NCBI RefSeq assembly: GCF_026586665.1
Contig: NZ_JAODIY010000004.1
Span: forward strand, 180,120-244,119
DNA length: 64,000 nt
Direction of reading: 5' to 3'
From: Halovenus rubra
GTDB taxonomy: Archaea; Halobacteriota; Halobacteria; Halobacteriales; Haloarculaceae
The translations under genes and the position numbers were made by a program. Positions 26,860-35,391 of this stretch are shown here, one piece after another. Every line of letters starts with the position of its first letter. Position 1 is the first letter of the stretch. Below the pieces are notes generated by a model. It did not search any database. It was not told where the DNA came from and saw nothing but the letters and a program-made list of their open reading frames with translations.

Positions 26860-27903
26860 ATGTCAAACAACGATACGACACGACGCAGGTTTATACAGGT
26901 AGCTAGTGGCTCGGCGGCAGTTGCACTTGCAGGCTGTCTCGGCGGTGGTGACGACGATGGCGACTCGATGGATGATTCCGGCGACGATATGAATACAGGG
27001 AGTGACGGAATGGACGGTGAAGATGAATCTGCTGGGATGATGACCGATAGTCCCAACCCCACCGACCCCACAGAGGCACCACGGGCCACTGTCGACCGCT
27101 TTAGCGAGGAAGCCGGCATGCTAATGGTTCGGACAGAGGAAAACGACTTGCCCGGTCCAGATGAGCCAGTCAACTTCGACCAGGCGCCGTTTATCACACA
27201 AGGCCTCGGTCCAGAGGGAGGGATGGTGGAGTACTATAATTTTGACGTAAAATCCACCACACCAGCCCCAATATACGCGCTGTTCCACGAGAACGGCGAC
27301 CCAGTTGAGGGCCAACTCAACATCATCGACGTTATCCCGGGCGATGAGGGATATAATGACTTCTGGCATGTGAATAAAGTGACCGTGCCCGATGACTACG
27401 AGGCAAACGTCCTCACCAGCGTGGACGGGATTACCGAGGCGGGGTACGATGTGGAACCGACTGGTATGATAAAGAACTGCCCGGTCGTCCCAGAAGGCTC
27501 GACAGCGTCGAAACACTTTGGCGACGACCACGACGAGGCACCGGTTGTCGACGGGTGGTATGACGGCGAGGTCGTCTCCTATTTCCTCTTTGAAGAGGAC
27601 TCTTTCATGGCAACTGACGATGGGAGCATGCCACTTTCGCCGATTTATGTCAGCTTCAACACGAATCCTGGACAGGAGGGCGGCGGCCCGGCTTCCGGCT
27701 TCATGACCGAGGAGGGTAGTAATCAGACACACAACGTCGTCGCAACGTTGCCTGGCGATGATGGGTACTCGTCGCTGTGGATGGTTAATCCATACGACAA
27801 CGCTGATTTCGAAGCTGTTTCGGACCTTGACTCAGCTACTGACTCGAACGTCCTTGCGATGGGTGCAGCGACTGTCAACTGTCCCATCGTCTCGACGAAC
27901 TGA
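26860..27903 (+). CDS. Tat-exported lipoprotein with duplicated domain
   Basis: A 347-residue secreted protein. The N-terminus has the twin-arginine motif RRRFIQ, a hydrophobic stretch and the lipobox LAGC (Cys about 26), then a Gly/Asp/Met-rich linker to about residue 75. The mature part contains two related domains. The first has VIPGDEGYNDFWHVN and ends IKNCPVV; the second has TLPGDDGYSSLWMVN and ends VNCPIV, so the pattern PGDxGYxxxWxVN...NCPxV repeats. It should be anchored to the outer membrane face. Family unknown to me (possibly DUF7482-like). It stands directly before an HTH regulator and a small membrane protein. Confidence 0.88.
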   Translation: MSNNDTTRRRFIQVASGSAAVALAGCLGGGDDDGDSMDDSGDDMNTGSDGMDGEDESAGMMTDSPNPTDPTEAPRATVDRFSEEAGMLMVRTEENDLPGPDEPVNFDQAPFITQGLGPEGGMVEYYNFDVKSTTPAPIYALFHENGDPVEGQLNIIDVIPGDEGYNDFWHVNKVTVPDDYEANVLTSVDGITEAGYDVEPTGMIKNCPVVPEGSTASKHFGDDHDEAPVVDGWYDGEVVSYFLFEEDSFMATDDGSMPLSPIYVSFNTNPGQEGGGPASGFMTEEGSNQTHNVVATLPGDDGYSSLWMVNPYDNADFEAVSDLDSATDSNVLAMGAATVNCPIVSTN

Positions 27904-27912
27904 CGCGGCTTT

Positions 27913-27936
27913 CCCGGTATAACTCCGAAAACCGGG
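27913..27936 (+). terminator. possible stem-loop after the lipoprotein gene
   Basis: CCCGGT and ACCGGG form a perfect six-pair stem around a 12-base loop just after the lipoprotein stop and 22 bases before the next ATG. There is no T-run after it, so it may be a weak terminator or RNA-stability element. Confidence 0.35.
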
Positions 27937-27958
27937 CCGACACTCTAGGTAACACCCG

Positions 27959-28336
27959 ATGAACCATACAGCGCACGTCGACGAGCTTGTTGGTGAGACA
28001 GATAGCTCCAATACAGATGTCGAAATGTCTTTGACAACACCGTCTCAACAAGCTAAGTCAATGGAGAAGGCTCTGTGGTATCTCTTTGCTGGGAGCCGCG
28101 GCGGTGCAAACAGAGTGCGCATCGTCAAAGAGCTGGCAGATCAACCCCGGAACGCGAACGAACTTGCCGATGAATTAGACCTCAACTACAATACGATAGA
28201 CCACCACCTGGACATGCTAGAAGAACACAACGTCGTCGAGCCAAGCGACCACGATTACGGGAAGCTGTACTTTTTGACTGACCAGTTCGAACAACACAGC
28301 GATACCTTCGAAACAATCTCTGAAAAGGTGAGCTAA
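27959..28336 (+). CDS. winged-helix (ArsR-like) transcription regulator
   Basis: A 125-residue DNA-binding protein. After an acidic leader of about 35 residues comes a winged helix: RVRIVKELADQPRNANELA, recognition helix in LDLNYNTIDHHLDMLEEHNV, wing in VEPSDHDYGKLYFL. This is the common haloarchaeal ArsR-like/HTH_20 type. No cysteine metal-binding site is visible. Its stop is two bases from the ATG of the following membrane protein, so the two are translationally linked. Its target may include the adjacent lipoprotein or itself (inference). Confidence 0.85.
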   Translation: MNHTAHVDELVGETDSSNTDVEMSLTTPSQQAKSMEKALWYLFAGSRGGANRVRIVKELADQPRNANELADELDLNYNTIDHHLDMLEEHNVVEPSDHDYGKLYFLTDQFEQHSDTFETISEKVS

Positions 28337-28338
28337 CT

Positions 28339-28638
28339 ATGGCGATGGGTGTCCCAACAATACTAGGAATCGCGCTTACCGTGGTCAACAGCCTCTTGCT
28401 TGGGGTCCTCGTCTCTGTCTGGCTCACGAACTATCGCAAGTTCGGCTCGACGATGGTGCTTGGACTGCTTGGATTCAGTGTGGTCCTCCTCGTCGAGAAT
28501 GTGGTGGGTCTCCTGTTTTTCCTCAGCAGCATGAAGATGCTTTACTCTACGGACCCTCTTGCCGGGCAGGTGGCGCTTGGCATGCGTGTACTGGAACTGC
28601 TCGCAATCTCTTTTCTGACGTATGTGTCGCTAAAATAA
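28339..28638 (+). CDS. small three-helix membrane protein (DUF7521-like)
   Basis: A 99-residue integral membrane protein with three hydrophobic helices (about residues 6-27, 36-60 and 72-97) and little else: ILGIALTVVNSLLLGVLVSV, VLGLLGFSVVLLVENVVGLL and VLELLAISFLTYVSL. I recall such proteins beside ArsR-like regulators in haloarchaea (DUF7521). The two-base gap from the regulator suggests a membrane-plus-DNA-binding unit, perhaps a one-component sensor split over two chains. Function unknown. Confidence 0.8.
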   Translation: MAMGVPTILGIALTVVNSLLLGVLVSVWLTNYRKFGSTMVLGLLGFSVVLLVENVVGLLFFLSSMKMLYSTDPLAGQVALGMRVLELLAISFLTYVSLK

Positions 28639-28646
28639 CTGGCACA

Positions 28647-28656
28647 AATATAATAC
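28647..28656 (+). promoter_or_regulatory. TATA box for the DUF5781-like gene
   Basis: AATATAATAC lies about 30 bases before the ATG at 28682; the gene therefore has its own promoter. Confidence 0.55.
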
Positions 28657-28681
28657 GCACTCATCCCTTGTCAGTGTGTGT

Positions 28682-29428
28682 ATGGATGTCAAAATAGAAG
28701 GGGCAGGCCCTGCTGAACCGTTTCTCGCTGCCGGCTCACTGCTCGAAACGCAGTGTCGTCTCGACCGACCTGTGACGGTTACGGTCGTTGACGATTCAGA
28801 CGAACGTACTCGTGTTGGACATACGGAGGACGGCCATCGGCTGACTATTTCTCGCCAGGCTGCCACCTCTGCTATCGCACGAGAACTTGCGTTACACGAG
28901 TTCGCACACATGCACCACTACGAACGTGGGCACCCATCGCATACACAATCAACCGAAGAAGCAATTTATCTCGGTCTCGCCGGCCAGCAAGTCGAACAGC
29001 GAAAGCTCACCCACTGTTATCAGATTGCAAACCATATGAAAGACATCTACGCGGACGACCTTTGGATGGAGGTCGCACCAGCAGACAAACTGGTTGGCTT
29101 TCTGGAAGCGAGTCTCGCCAGCTCTCTGGCTGACCGTGACTCGGGGCCACAGGGGTGGGAACGGCTCGCTGCCGGGTCTGACGCAGAAATTACCGCTGTC
29201 AACGCCGCGTTCGCTCTTGGGCTAGTTGAGCGTCATAATCTCGCCGACCCCGACCACCAACTGTATGACCTCGCACACGCCGCAGCAGCTGACGCACCGA
29301 CTATCGAGTTCGAACGGTTCCGAACGCTGTTCAAATCGCTTGCTACTGACCCCGATGAGAGTGAGTACCGGAAGCGACTGGTTGGTATCACACGTGCCTA
29401 CGCAGGCGGCGAGCAGGCGGCTGACTGA
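28682..29428 (+). CDS. haloarchaeal DUF5781-like protein with HExxH motif
   Basis: A 248-residue soluble protein starting MDVKIEGAGPAEPFLAAGSL. It has a zinc-protease-like motif: HEFAHMHHYERGHPSH near residues 77-92 (HEFAH), followed by EEAIYLGLAGQQVEQ where a downstream Glu might be a ligand. The rest is helical (NHMKDIYADDLWMEV, ALGLVERHNLADPDHQ). I recall it as DUF5781, often near the EF-2 gene in haloarchaea. Whether it is an active peptidase is unknown. The ATG at 28682 is preferred over a GTG six bases earlier because of TATA spacing. Confidence 0.78.
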   Translation: MDVKIEGAGPAEPFLAAGSLLETQCRLDRPVTVTVVDDSDERTRVGHTEDGHRLTISRQAATSAIARELALHEFAHMHHYERGHPSHTQSTEEAIYLGLAGQQVEQRKLTHCYQIANHMKDIYADDLWMEVAPADKLVGFLEASLASSLADRDSGPQGWERLAAGSDAEITAVNAAFALGLVERHNLADPDHQLYDLAHAAAADAPTIEFERFRTLFKSLATDPDESEYRKRLVGITRAYAGGEQAAD

Positions 29429-29495
29429 CCGGAAATGGCTCACCCGCAGACAGCAAAGAGGTAGTTGTAAGAGGGAGGGACAACTCACCAAAGAT

Positions 29496-30455
29496 ATGGA
29501 TGTGACTGAAGCAAGCGAGGTGACTGAAGAGGTCATCGACGAGATTCTCGAAGCGGTTATCGGCAACCGAGAGTTTATGGAGACAGTCATGGTCGGTGTC
29601 CTCTCACGAGGCCACGTGCTGCTGGAAGATGTTCCGGGGACCGGGAAAACGCTAACGGCGAGTGCACTCGCCACGGCGCTTGGTCTTGACTTTTCACGCA
29701 TCCAGTTCACCCCGGACCTCCTGCCAGCTGACGTGACCGGCACACACGTCTTTAACGAGCGTGACCGGTCATTTGAGTTCTCTGAAGGCCCGATTTTCGC
29801 CAATGTTGTCCTCGCAGATGAGATTAATCGTGCCCCGCCAAAGACACAGGCAGCCCTCCTTGAAGCGATGCAGGAACGACAGGTTACCGTCGACGGTGAC
29901 ACACACGACTTACCGGAGCCGTTTTTCGTGATTGCAACGCAAAACCCCGTCGAGCAGGAGGGTACATTCGAGTTACCCGAAGCACAGGTCGATCGTTTCC
30001 AAATAAAGTCGTCGCTGGGCTACCCCGAAGAAGAAGGCGAGTTTGAACTGCTACGGCGACGTGCTAACCGTGACGTCCAGACCCCGTCAGTCGGCTCGAT
30101 GCTCGACCAAGAGTCGGTCCGTGAGCTAAGACAGGTCGCTGAGATGGTTCATACAGACGAAGATGTGCTCCAGTATATCGCCAAAGTTGGACGGGCGACA
30201 CGAAACCACCCGAACGTCGATGTCGGTGTCTCTCCACGCGGGACACAGAAGTTGTTCGAATCTGCACGGGCCCACGCCGTCATCGATGGACGTGATTTCG
30301 TCAGACCCAACGACGTCAAACGTGTTGTCGAACCTGTCCTTGCTCACAGGTTGGTTCTCAAACCTGAGGCCACAATTGAAGGGGTTGAACGACGATCTAT
30401 CGTCCGTGATGTGATGGACCAGATTCCTGTTCCGACGGTCAAAATCGAAAACTGA
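29496..30455 (+). CDS. MoxR-family AAA+ ATPase
   Basis: AAA+ chaperone-type ATPase of 319 residues. Walker A is EDVPGTGKTL (about 43-52), Walker B VVLADEINRAPPKTQAALLEAMQE, sensor 1 FFVIATQNPVEQEGT and sensor 2 in VGVSPRGTQKLF. MoxR proteins act with von Willebrand or DUF58 partners in protein maturation, and a DUF58 gene lies in the convergent cluster 5 bases away. The longer open frame from 29226 lacks haloarchaeal composition and overlaps the preceding gene, so the ATG at 29496 is used. Confidence 0.94.
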   Translation: MDVTEASEVTEEVIDEILEAVIGNREFMETVMVGVLSRGHVLLEDVPGTGKTLTASALATALGLDFSRIQFTPDLLPADVTGTHVFNERDRSFEFSEGPIFANVVLADEINRAPPKTQAALLEAMQERQVTVDGDTHDLPEPFFVIATQNPVEQEGTFELPEAQVDRFQIKSSLGYPEEEGEFELLRRRANRDVQTPSVGSMLDQESVRELRQVAEMVHTDEDVLQYIAKVGRATRNHPNVDVGVSPRGTQKLFESARAHAVIDGRDFVRPNDVKRVVEPVLAHRLVLKPEATIEGVERRSIVRDVMDQIPVPTVKIEN

Positions 30456-30460
30456 CGCCG

Positions 30461-31024
30461 TTACACGACATCGCCAACGTCATCCCGCAGAACCAGCGCT
30501 GAGATAAACAACACGCCAGCGAGCAATAGCAGGACCACCACGCCACTCGGCTGTTGTCCCGGCGCGACGAGGAAAATAACTGTTCCGAGAATGGCCGTCA
30601 GGGCCGACACTGTGACCGTGAGTCCGATGTGTCTGAGTTCCGCATCGGTCGTTGTTCCACTTCGTCCGATTTGCGTGCCCAACTGCACAGCGTACCGACC
30701 TGCGTCGAACACAACCACCATCGCAGCCCCGGTGACGACAACAGCAACTGGAGAACTGCCGCTCAATCCTGCGCCGACGAGCGCAACGAACAACACACCA
30801 GACCCGAGAGTGACGACTTTCTGTCGTCCTTTGACGACGCCAGCAACTACCACGGCTGCGCCGGCACCGGCACCAAGGGCCATATAGAGTGTCGAAAGTG
30901 CGAGTGCGGCAATCGCCACAAGTGACCCACCGAAGATGGTGGCTGTCGCGATGCTTGGTGGTTCGTACTCGAACTCGACCCATTCAGTATCGACTGTCTT
31001 GTCGTCTGTCTGTGCGTCGCTCAT
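30461..31024 (-). CDS. membrane protein of the DUF58 cluster (DUF7519-like)
   Basis: A 187-residue integral membrane protein with about five or six hydrophobic helices after an acidic leader (MSDAQTDDKTVDTEWVEFEY). No enzymatic motif is visible. It is the last gene of the leftward cluster DUF4129, DUF7269, DUF58, DUF7519 and overlaps the DUF58 stop by 4 bases (ATGA). A membrane scaffold for the MoxR/DUF58 complex is plausible but inferred. Confidence 0.78.
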   Translation of the reverse strand: MSDAQTDDKTVDTEWVEFEYEPPSIATATIFGGSLVAIAALALSTLYMALGAGAGAAVVVAGVVKGRQKVVTLGSGVLFVALVGAGLSGSSPVAVVVTGAAMVVVFDAGRYAVQLGTQIGRSGTTTDAELRHIGLTVTVSALTAILGTVIFLVAPGQQPSGVVVLLLLAGVLFISALVLRDDVGDVV

Positions 31025-32388
31025 TTTGACCACCCGTGCATCGTCTGTGCGACAGTTGTCTCAAGCGGTGTGTCGGTATCCCAGTCGATGACTGGAATTC
31101 CATATCCGTGAATCCGGCTGACGCGTTGCTGTCGTTCGAGTGTGGCGACGATACCGCCTCTGGTGTCCATCTCTGCCGGATTCGGTGAGAGTACAGTCAC
31201 TTCGTGCCCGTCCGATTCTAGCATCTGTAGCGGTAACTCAACGCGGTCGTCGACGAGTGGCGTACATATAATCACCTGTGTCGGCTCGGTTAACCGCTGA
31301 AGTAACTCAAGTGTTCGAAGTCTCGTCGGATACTCCTCGTCCGGCGGTGTCGACGAGAAGACAGGGTTACACGAGAGTGCGTCTAACGCTCTGTTGCGGT
31401 GGTTCGTCCCATCACTCGGCGCGAGCCAGAACGGTGGACCAAGTGTCGCGAGACCGACTTGGTGGTCTTCATCAAGCAGCGTGACCAGCGCTCTTCCAGC
31501 GGCTTCGATTCCGCGCTCAACGACATGGTTGTCTTCTGGGTCAGTTCGGACGTACGCGTCTTTTCGAACATCCACGAGAATAACGACCGATGCGGAACGC
31601 TCCGTTCTGAACTGAAGAGTCGCGAGTTGCTTGCTTGAAGCGTACTGGTTCCAGTCGATTCGCTTGAGGGGGTCGCCGGTTCGGTACTCCCGGACAGCAA
31701 AGAACTCAAGTCCTTCTCCGGGCTGTTCAGTTGAGAGTCGACCGGCATACGGCGTCGTCACTGACCTGAGAACTGGGACTTGTAGCGGTGACGGGTTGCG
31801 CCGGCAGTCAAGTCGTTGGTGGACTCCCAGTTTGTACTCGTGTTCTGTGGCTCCTACTGCATCACTCAGAATAAGGTAGATGTCCTCGAACTTGTGGGTT
31901 CCACCCTCTGCCTTGATATCGTAGGAGAACGTACACTCTTCGCCGGGAGCAAGTCTGGTTGCGAGACGTGGAGTTCCATTACTCACTCGGAGTTCGTCGG
32001 GTACACCTGCAATAAATCGACAGTCGGGTAATGACCGCTCGCCGACGTTTTTTATTGTGGTTTCAACCGTAACAGTCTCGCCGGGGTCGGGGTCTACGGG
32101 CGAGAGCGACCGGCTGACTGTCACCTCGGGGTTTGGCACTGATGACAGTTGCCGAACAGTAAGCATTCCAACAGCCATAACACAGACGAGTAACAGTGCT
32201 GGCACTCTGGCGAGGATACTTACACCAGCAGCGAGGATGGCTCCACCGCCGACGACTTTCCAGCGACCGGTACTGTGGGAGGCAATATGACGAACTCTTG
32301 GTGATTGATTTATAGTTTCGTTCTCGTTTTCACCGTCCGAGAGTTCTGTTCTCTCTTTTTGTTCTGTTCGATGCTGTGTTGTGCTCAT
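31021..32388 (-). CDS. DUF58 domain protein (MoxR partner)
   Basis: A 455-residue protein. A hydrophobic hairpin near residues 50-85 anchors it. A beta-rich segment follows (VSRSLSPVDPDPGETVTVET, RLAPGEECTFSYDIKAEGGTH). The DUF58 core has EFFAVREYRTGDPLKRIDWN and then a vWA-like start VVILVDVRKDAYV. DUF58 proteins occur with MoxR ATPases across bacteria and archaea. Overlaps of 4 bases at both ends show a tightly packed operon. The exact substrate is unknown. Confidence 0.92.
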   Translation of the reverse strand: MSTTQHRTEQKERTELSDGENENETINQSPRVRHIASHSTGRWKVVGGGAILAAGVSILARVPALLLVCVMAVGMLTVRQLSSVPNPEVTVSRSLSPVDPDPGETVTVETTIKNVGERSLPDCRFIAGVPDELRVSNGTPRLATRLAPGEECTFSYDIKAEGGTHKFEDIYLILSDAVGATEHEYKLGVHQRLDCRRNPSPLQVPVLRSVTTPYAGRLSTEQPGEGLEFFAVREYRTGDPLKRIDWNQYASSKQLATLQFRTERSASVVILVDVRKDAYVRTDPEDNHVVERGIEAAGRALVTLLDEDHQVGLATLGPPFWLAPSDGTNHRNRALDALSCNPVFSSTPPDEEYPTRLRTLELLQRLTEPTQVIICTPLVDDRVELPLQMLESDGHEVTVLSPNPAEMDTRGGIVATLERQQRVSRIHGYGIPVIDWDTDTPLETTVAQTMHGWSK

Positions 32389-33035
32389 TGTGGCCCACCT
32401 GCGTCCTGTGTCTCAACACCTGTTTGCTGGCCGTCTTTATCGAGTGACTCTGGCCTTGTCACAGCCTCGTCGGGGAGAAGTTGCTCGCCGCGTTCGATTG
32501 TTCCCAGCTCGTCAATCACGTGTCGTGCCTGTTGTCCAACGTTGGACCGTATTGATGCGGCCCGCGGCCCGCCATCGTTTTCGTTCCTTGTTGCGTTGAA
32601 AAACGCCGTAGCCTTGGGGTCTTGGGACCAGGTACCTGTCTCTATCAGCTCAACTGCCACTTCATTGGTCAGGTTATACCGCTCTGCAAGCGTCTGGACT
32701 GCGAGCGTGTGGAGGTGTGTCGATACCTCCTCTCGTGTGTCTTTCCAGAACGTGACCGCGTCTGGACGAACTGGGGTTCCCGAGAGCACATCCAGTTGTT
32801 CTTCAATACTCTCACCGGGTGAAGAAAGCTCTGCCCGCGTTTCTGGCATTGGGGGAGTAGCCTGTGTTTGTTCCCTGCCGGGCCACACGTACACCACTCC
32901 GAGAGCGATGACGACCAATCCAATAATATATACGAGCTGTCGACTGAGTGGTATCTCTCCGCTTACTGGCGAAAGCAAAATCACAGCGGCTAAAGTGAAC
33001 AACACCACGGCGGTGACTGTTCGTTTCAGCGCCAT
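32385..33035 (-). CDS. membrane protein of the DUF58 cluster (DUF7269-like)
   Basis: A 216-residue protein with two N-terminal membrane helices (VTAVVLFTLAAVILLSPV and LVYIIGLVVIALGVVYVW) and an acidic cytoplasmic region of about 150 residues with helices (DTREEVSTHLHTLAVQTLAE). Its ATG lies inside the end of the upstream DUF4129 gene, preceded by GGAGGGAG, so translation is coupled. Role unknown; conserved position with DUF58 and MoxR is the only clue. Confidence 0.8.
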   Translation of the reverse strand: MALKRTVTAVVLFTLAAVILLSPVSGEIPLSRQLVYIIGLVVIALGVVYVWPGREQTQATPPMPETRAELSSPGESIEEQLDVLSGTPVRPDAVTFWKDTREEVSTHLHTLAVQTLAERYNLTNEVAVELIETGTWSQDPKATAFFNATRNENDGGPRAASIRSNVGQQARHVIDELGTIERGEQLLPDEAVTRPESLDKDGQQTGVETQDAGGPQ

Positions 33036-33997
33036 TTCTCTCCCTCCTGGTCTTCATCCGGCGATTCTTCCGGGCCTGCGTGCTCTCGCTCGATTCGTCG
33101 GAGCGCGTCCTCTGCTCGCTTCTCGTGGTCGCTAGTGATAGATGTTGTCCCGTATCGGGTAGTTTCGAACAGTTCGGTAAGCTCTTGGACGTCATCAGCG
33201 TTGAGTCCGGCTGCCAGGGCAGCGTCAGCGAACTCTTGGGGTGTGCTCGTCTCAGGATGGTCAACATCGAGCACCTCTGTCATCTTCGCCCATGCTCTAT
33301 AGATACCGTTTGTATCGGCCGACACATGCTCTATCTCGTCGGCTGCCTCTCCCGCGGCAGCAGCGATATCCGAGACCTGTGTTGGATGGTCGTCAGCCAC
33401 CTCGTCGGAATCACGACGTTGGACGTAGAACGCCCCCGCTAACAAGACCGTTACAATTACGAGAAAGGTACCAACTATCTGTAGCCGACTCGTGAGTGAC
33501 CCTTCGCCCTCTCCGGAACCGAATGCATTGTTAAACGATGTACCGTTCTGGACAACTGTGCCGTTTTCCTGTACTGCAGCGGTTGCTTGCTGCCCAGGCT
33601 GTGCACAGCCAATAAACCCGAATAACCCGGTCATGAGGAGGACTGCTGGAATTGCTAACACAGGGAGGACGACGATACCGGCCATTACCGACCCCTCGTG
33701 AATGCCGACAAGTGCTGACAGGGCAAGGACAGTCGCAAGAAGAATCACACCAAGCGATGTCGAATCCCATCCGCTGATACATTGTGTGTCCCCCTGCGCT
33801 GCCTGTTGCTGGCCTGATTGTGCCTCGGAACGTGGAGGACTGTCGCCAGTCGTACTATTTGTCTCAGCGGTATCTCCGTCGCCGAAGAACCCGTTACCGC
33901 CATTACTATCGGCGGGCTGTGACAACGACGCGGCTCCAATTCCGACGGCCACAATACAGAGGAGGGCAATTGCGACAGGAACCAATCTGTCTCTCAT
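33026..33997 (-). CDS. DUF4129 domain membrane protein
   Basis: A 323-residue membrane protein. An N-terminal helix (VPVAIALLCIVAVGIGAASL) is followed by a Ser/Gly/Gln-rich external stretch, two helices near residues 95-150, and another at about 180-198 (FLVIVTVLLAGAFYV). The C-terminal cytoplasmic DUF4129 part has STPQEFADAALAAGLNADDV and LTELFETTRYGTTS. DUF4129 is often linked to transglutaminase/DUF58/MoxR loci. The ATG at 33997 is preferred because it begins the signal-like helix with MRDRLVP; an earlier frame starts at 34021. It heads the cluster. Confidence 0.85.
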   Translation of the reverse strand: MRDRLVPVAIALLCIVAVGIGAASLSQPADSNGGNGFFGDGDTAETNSTTGDSPPRSEAQSGQQQAAQGDTQCISGWDSTSLGVILLATVLALSALVGIHEGSVMAGIVVLPVLAIPAVLLMTGLFGFIGCAQPGQQATAAVQENGTVVQNGTSFNNAFGSGEGEGSLTSRLQIVGTFLVIVTVLLAGAFYVQRRDSDEVADDHPTQVSDIAAAAGEAADEIEHVSADTNGIYRAWAKMTEVLDVDHPETSTPQEFADAALAAGLNADDVQELTELFETTRYGTTSITSDHEKRAEDALRRIEREHAGPEESPDEDQEGEKWR

Positions 33998-34110
33998 TAA
34001 TTGAATTGCTCTCAATTGCACATCATCACATATAGTAGCGATGGTTTACTCTACAACTCGTCTTGTCTGTGGCTGTCTTAGATATGGCTATTGCTGGTCG
34101 AGATACGTAT

Positions 34111-34118
34111 CTTTAATA
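34111..34118 (+). promoter_or_regulatory. TATA box for the DUF7548-like gene
   Basis: CTTTAATA about 32 bases before the ATG at 34147, consistent with a leaderless promoter. Confidence 0.5.
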
Positions 34119-34146
34119 CTGTCTCGGCTCACCCCTCACTAAGAGC

Positions 34147-34737
34147 ATGTGGGTTCGTTCGCAGTATACGAGTGAATTAGCAGTACTCGCAGCCTGGGTT
34201 TCGTTACTTGTTCCTTGGAACGTTGCGTACCAAGGAGACGCTCCGGCTGGCGGAACAGTCTACTTTTTCCGGTTTGCACTGGTCGAACTCCAGTTCCGTC
34301 AACCGGGCGTTCTTGATATAGGCGGCAGCTCTATCAAGGCAACGCAGCCGCTGGATGCGACGTACTCCGGATCAGAACTTGCCACATCGCTGTTTGCCAC
34401 TACACCGGTCGGCTCAGCGACGTTCTACGAGGGAACACTTGGGCTGGCGAGCATCCTCTGGCTGCTAGCAGCACTTGTTTTCTTAATCGCATTCGCGTTC
34501 AGCCTCGCACTGTATCTTAGAACTGCACAGACAATTGCACGATTACCGGTTAGCGAGGTCCGACTGATGGGAGCACTACTGGGAGTTGGGACTCTCGGAG
34601 TCGGCGCTTCCTCAGTCTTTCAGTTCCTCGAACGAGATACAGTTGGGATGCCAATTCCCATTGGCGTCTTCATCGTCGGAGTCCTCTCGGTCGTCTTGCT
34701 ACTGACAAAGCAAGTGCCTGACGCTGACGCGTCGTAG
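34147..34737 (+). CDS. four-helix membrane protein (DUF7548-like)
   Basis: A 196-residue membrane protein with helices at about residues 12-27 (LAVLAAWVSLLVPW), 100-123, 138-155 and 168-186. A long loop between helix 1 and 2 (TVYFFRFALVELQFRQPG, then DATYSGSELATSLFAT) probably faces outside. I recall this as DUF7548, frequent in haloarchaea. It is divergent from the DUF4129 cluster and shares its upstream region, so joint regulation is possible. No function known. Confidence 0.78.
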   Translation: MWVRSQYTSELAVLAAWVSLLVPWNVAYQGDAPAGGTVYFFRFALVELQFRQPGVLDIGGSSIKATQPLDATYSGSELATSLFATTPVGSATFYEGTLGLASILWLLAALVFLIAFAFSLALYLRTAQTIARLPVSEVRLMGALLGVGTLGVGASSVFQFLERDTVGMPIPIGVFIVGVLSVVLLLTKQVPDADAS

Positions 34738-34879
34738 CGGCTGCAGTTCGCCAGGGCTCCTCTCAGAGTGGATAACTCCTGTCTGAAACGAGTTCCAGTT
34801 GGGTGGATACGGTACCTACCGAAGACCGCATATGGGGTGGAACTGAACTCTCATCTGCTCTGAGCCAAGCAACAGATCA

Positions 34880-35338
34880 CTATTTGGCTGCTGCTGCACT
34901 TTCACAGAGGGAGGTCCATTGCCCTTCTTCTTCGAGAAACTGCTGGAGTTCGTCAGCGTACTCACCAACGAGTGCAGACGCTGCCTGGAGAGTTTCTTCA
35001 TCGGATTGGCCGCTATCATCGTTCCCGCCAAGGAAACCACGAATCTTACCCAACAGCCCGTCACCACTTCCGCCCTGAGACTGTTGTTGACCCATCGGTG
35101 CGCCGCCCATTCCTTGTGGGACGTTATCGAGTTCTGGGATGATATGTTCGACCTGGTCTGTTTTGGCGACAAGTTCGGCCGACTCTGGCTGCTCTGGGTT
35201 GTCGATGTCGAACTCGACTGCAGTCATAATAAGGCCCCATTGCTGGTTGGTAAACTCTGAGGTGCGAATTCGGTCGTCGAAACGTTTGTCGACCTGCATG
35301 CGCGCACCTGCAAGCCTGTCGCGCCACTGATTACTCAT
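34880..35338 (-). CDS. haloarchaeal DUF5799-like protein
   Basis: A 152-residue soluble protein starting MSNQWRDRLAGARMQVDKRF, then FTNQQWGLIMTAVEFDIDNP, which I recall as DUF5799. The middle is Gly/Gln-rich (QGMGGAPMGQQQSQGGSGDG) and the C-terminus helical (ALVGEYADELQQFLEEEGQW). The ATG at 35338 is preferred; the upstream extension to 35464 is basic and unlike haloarchaeal protein. It follows the OsmC gene by 53 bases on the same strand. No function is known. Confidence 0.8.
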   Translation of the reverse strand: MSNQWRDRLAGARMQVDKRFDDRIRTSEFTNQQWGLIMTAVEFDIDNPEQPESAELVAKTDQVEHIIPELDNVPQGMGGAPMGQQQSQGGSGDGLLGKIRGFLGGNDDSGQSDEETLQAASALVGEYADELQQFLEEEGQWTSLCESAAAAK

Positions 35339-35391
35339 ACCCTGCCCTACAAGCGGTATCCCTATCAGCGTTTCCAAAAAATGGGGTTGGT

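Noticed and set aside
29226-29495. N-terminal extension of the MoxR gene
   Set aside because: It overlaps the preceding gene and reads as a serine- and threonine-rich shadow; the ATG at 29496 gives the normal MoxR start.
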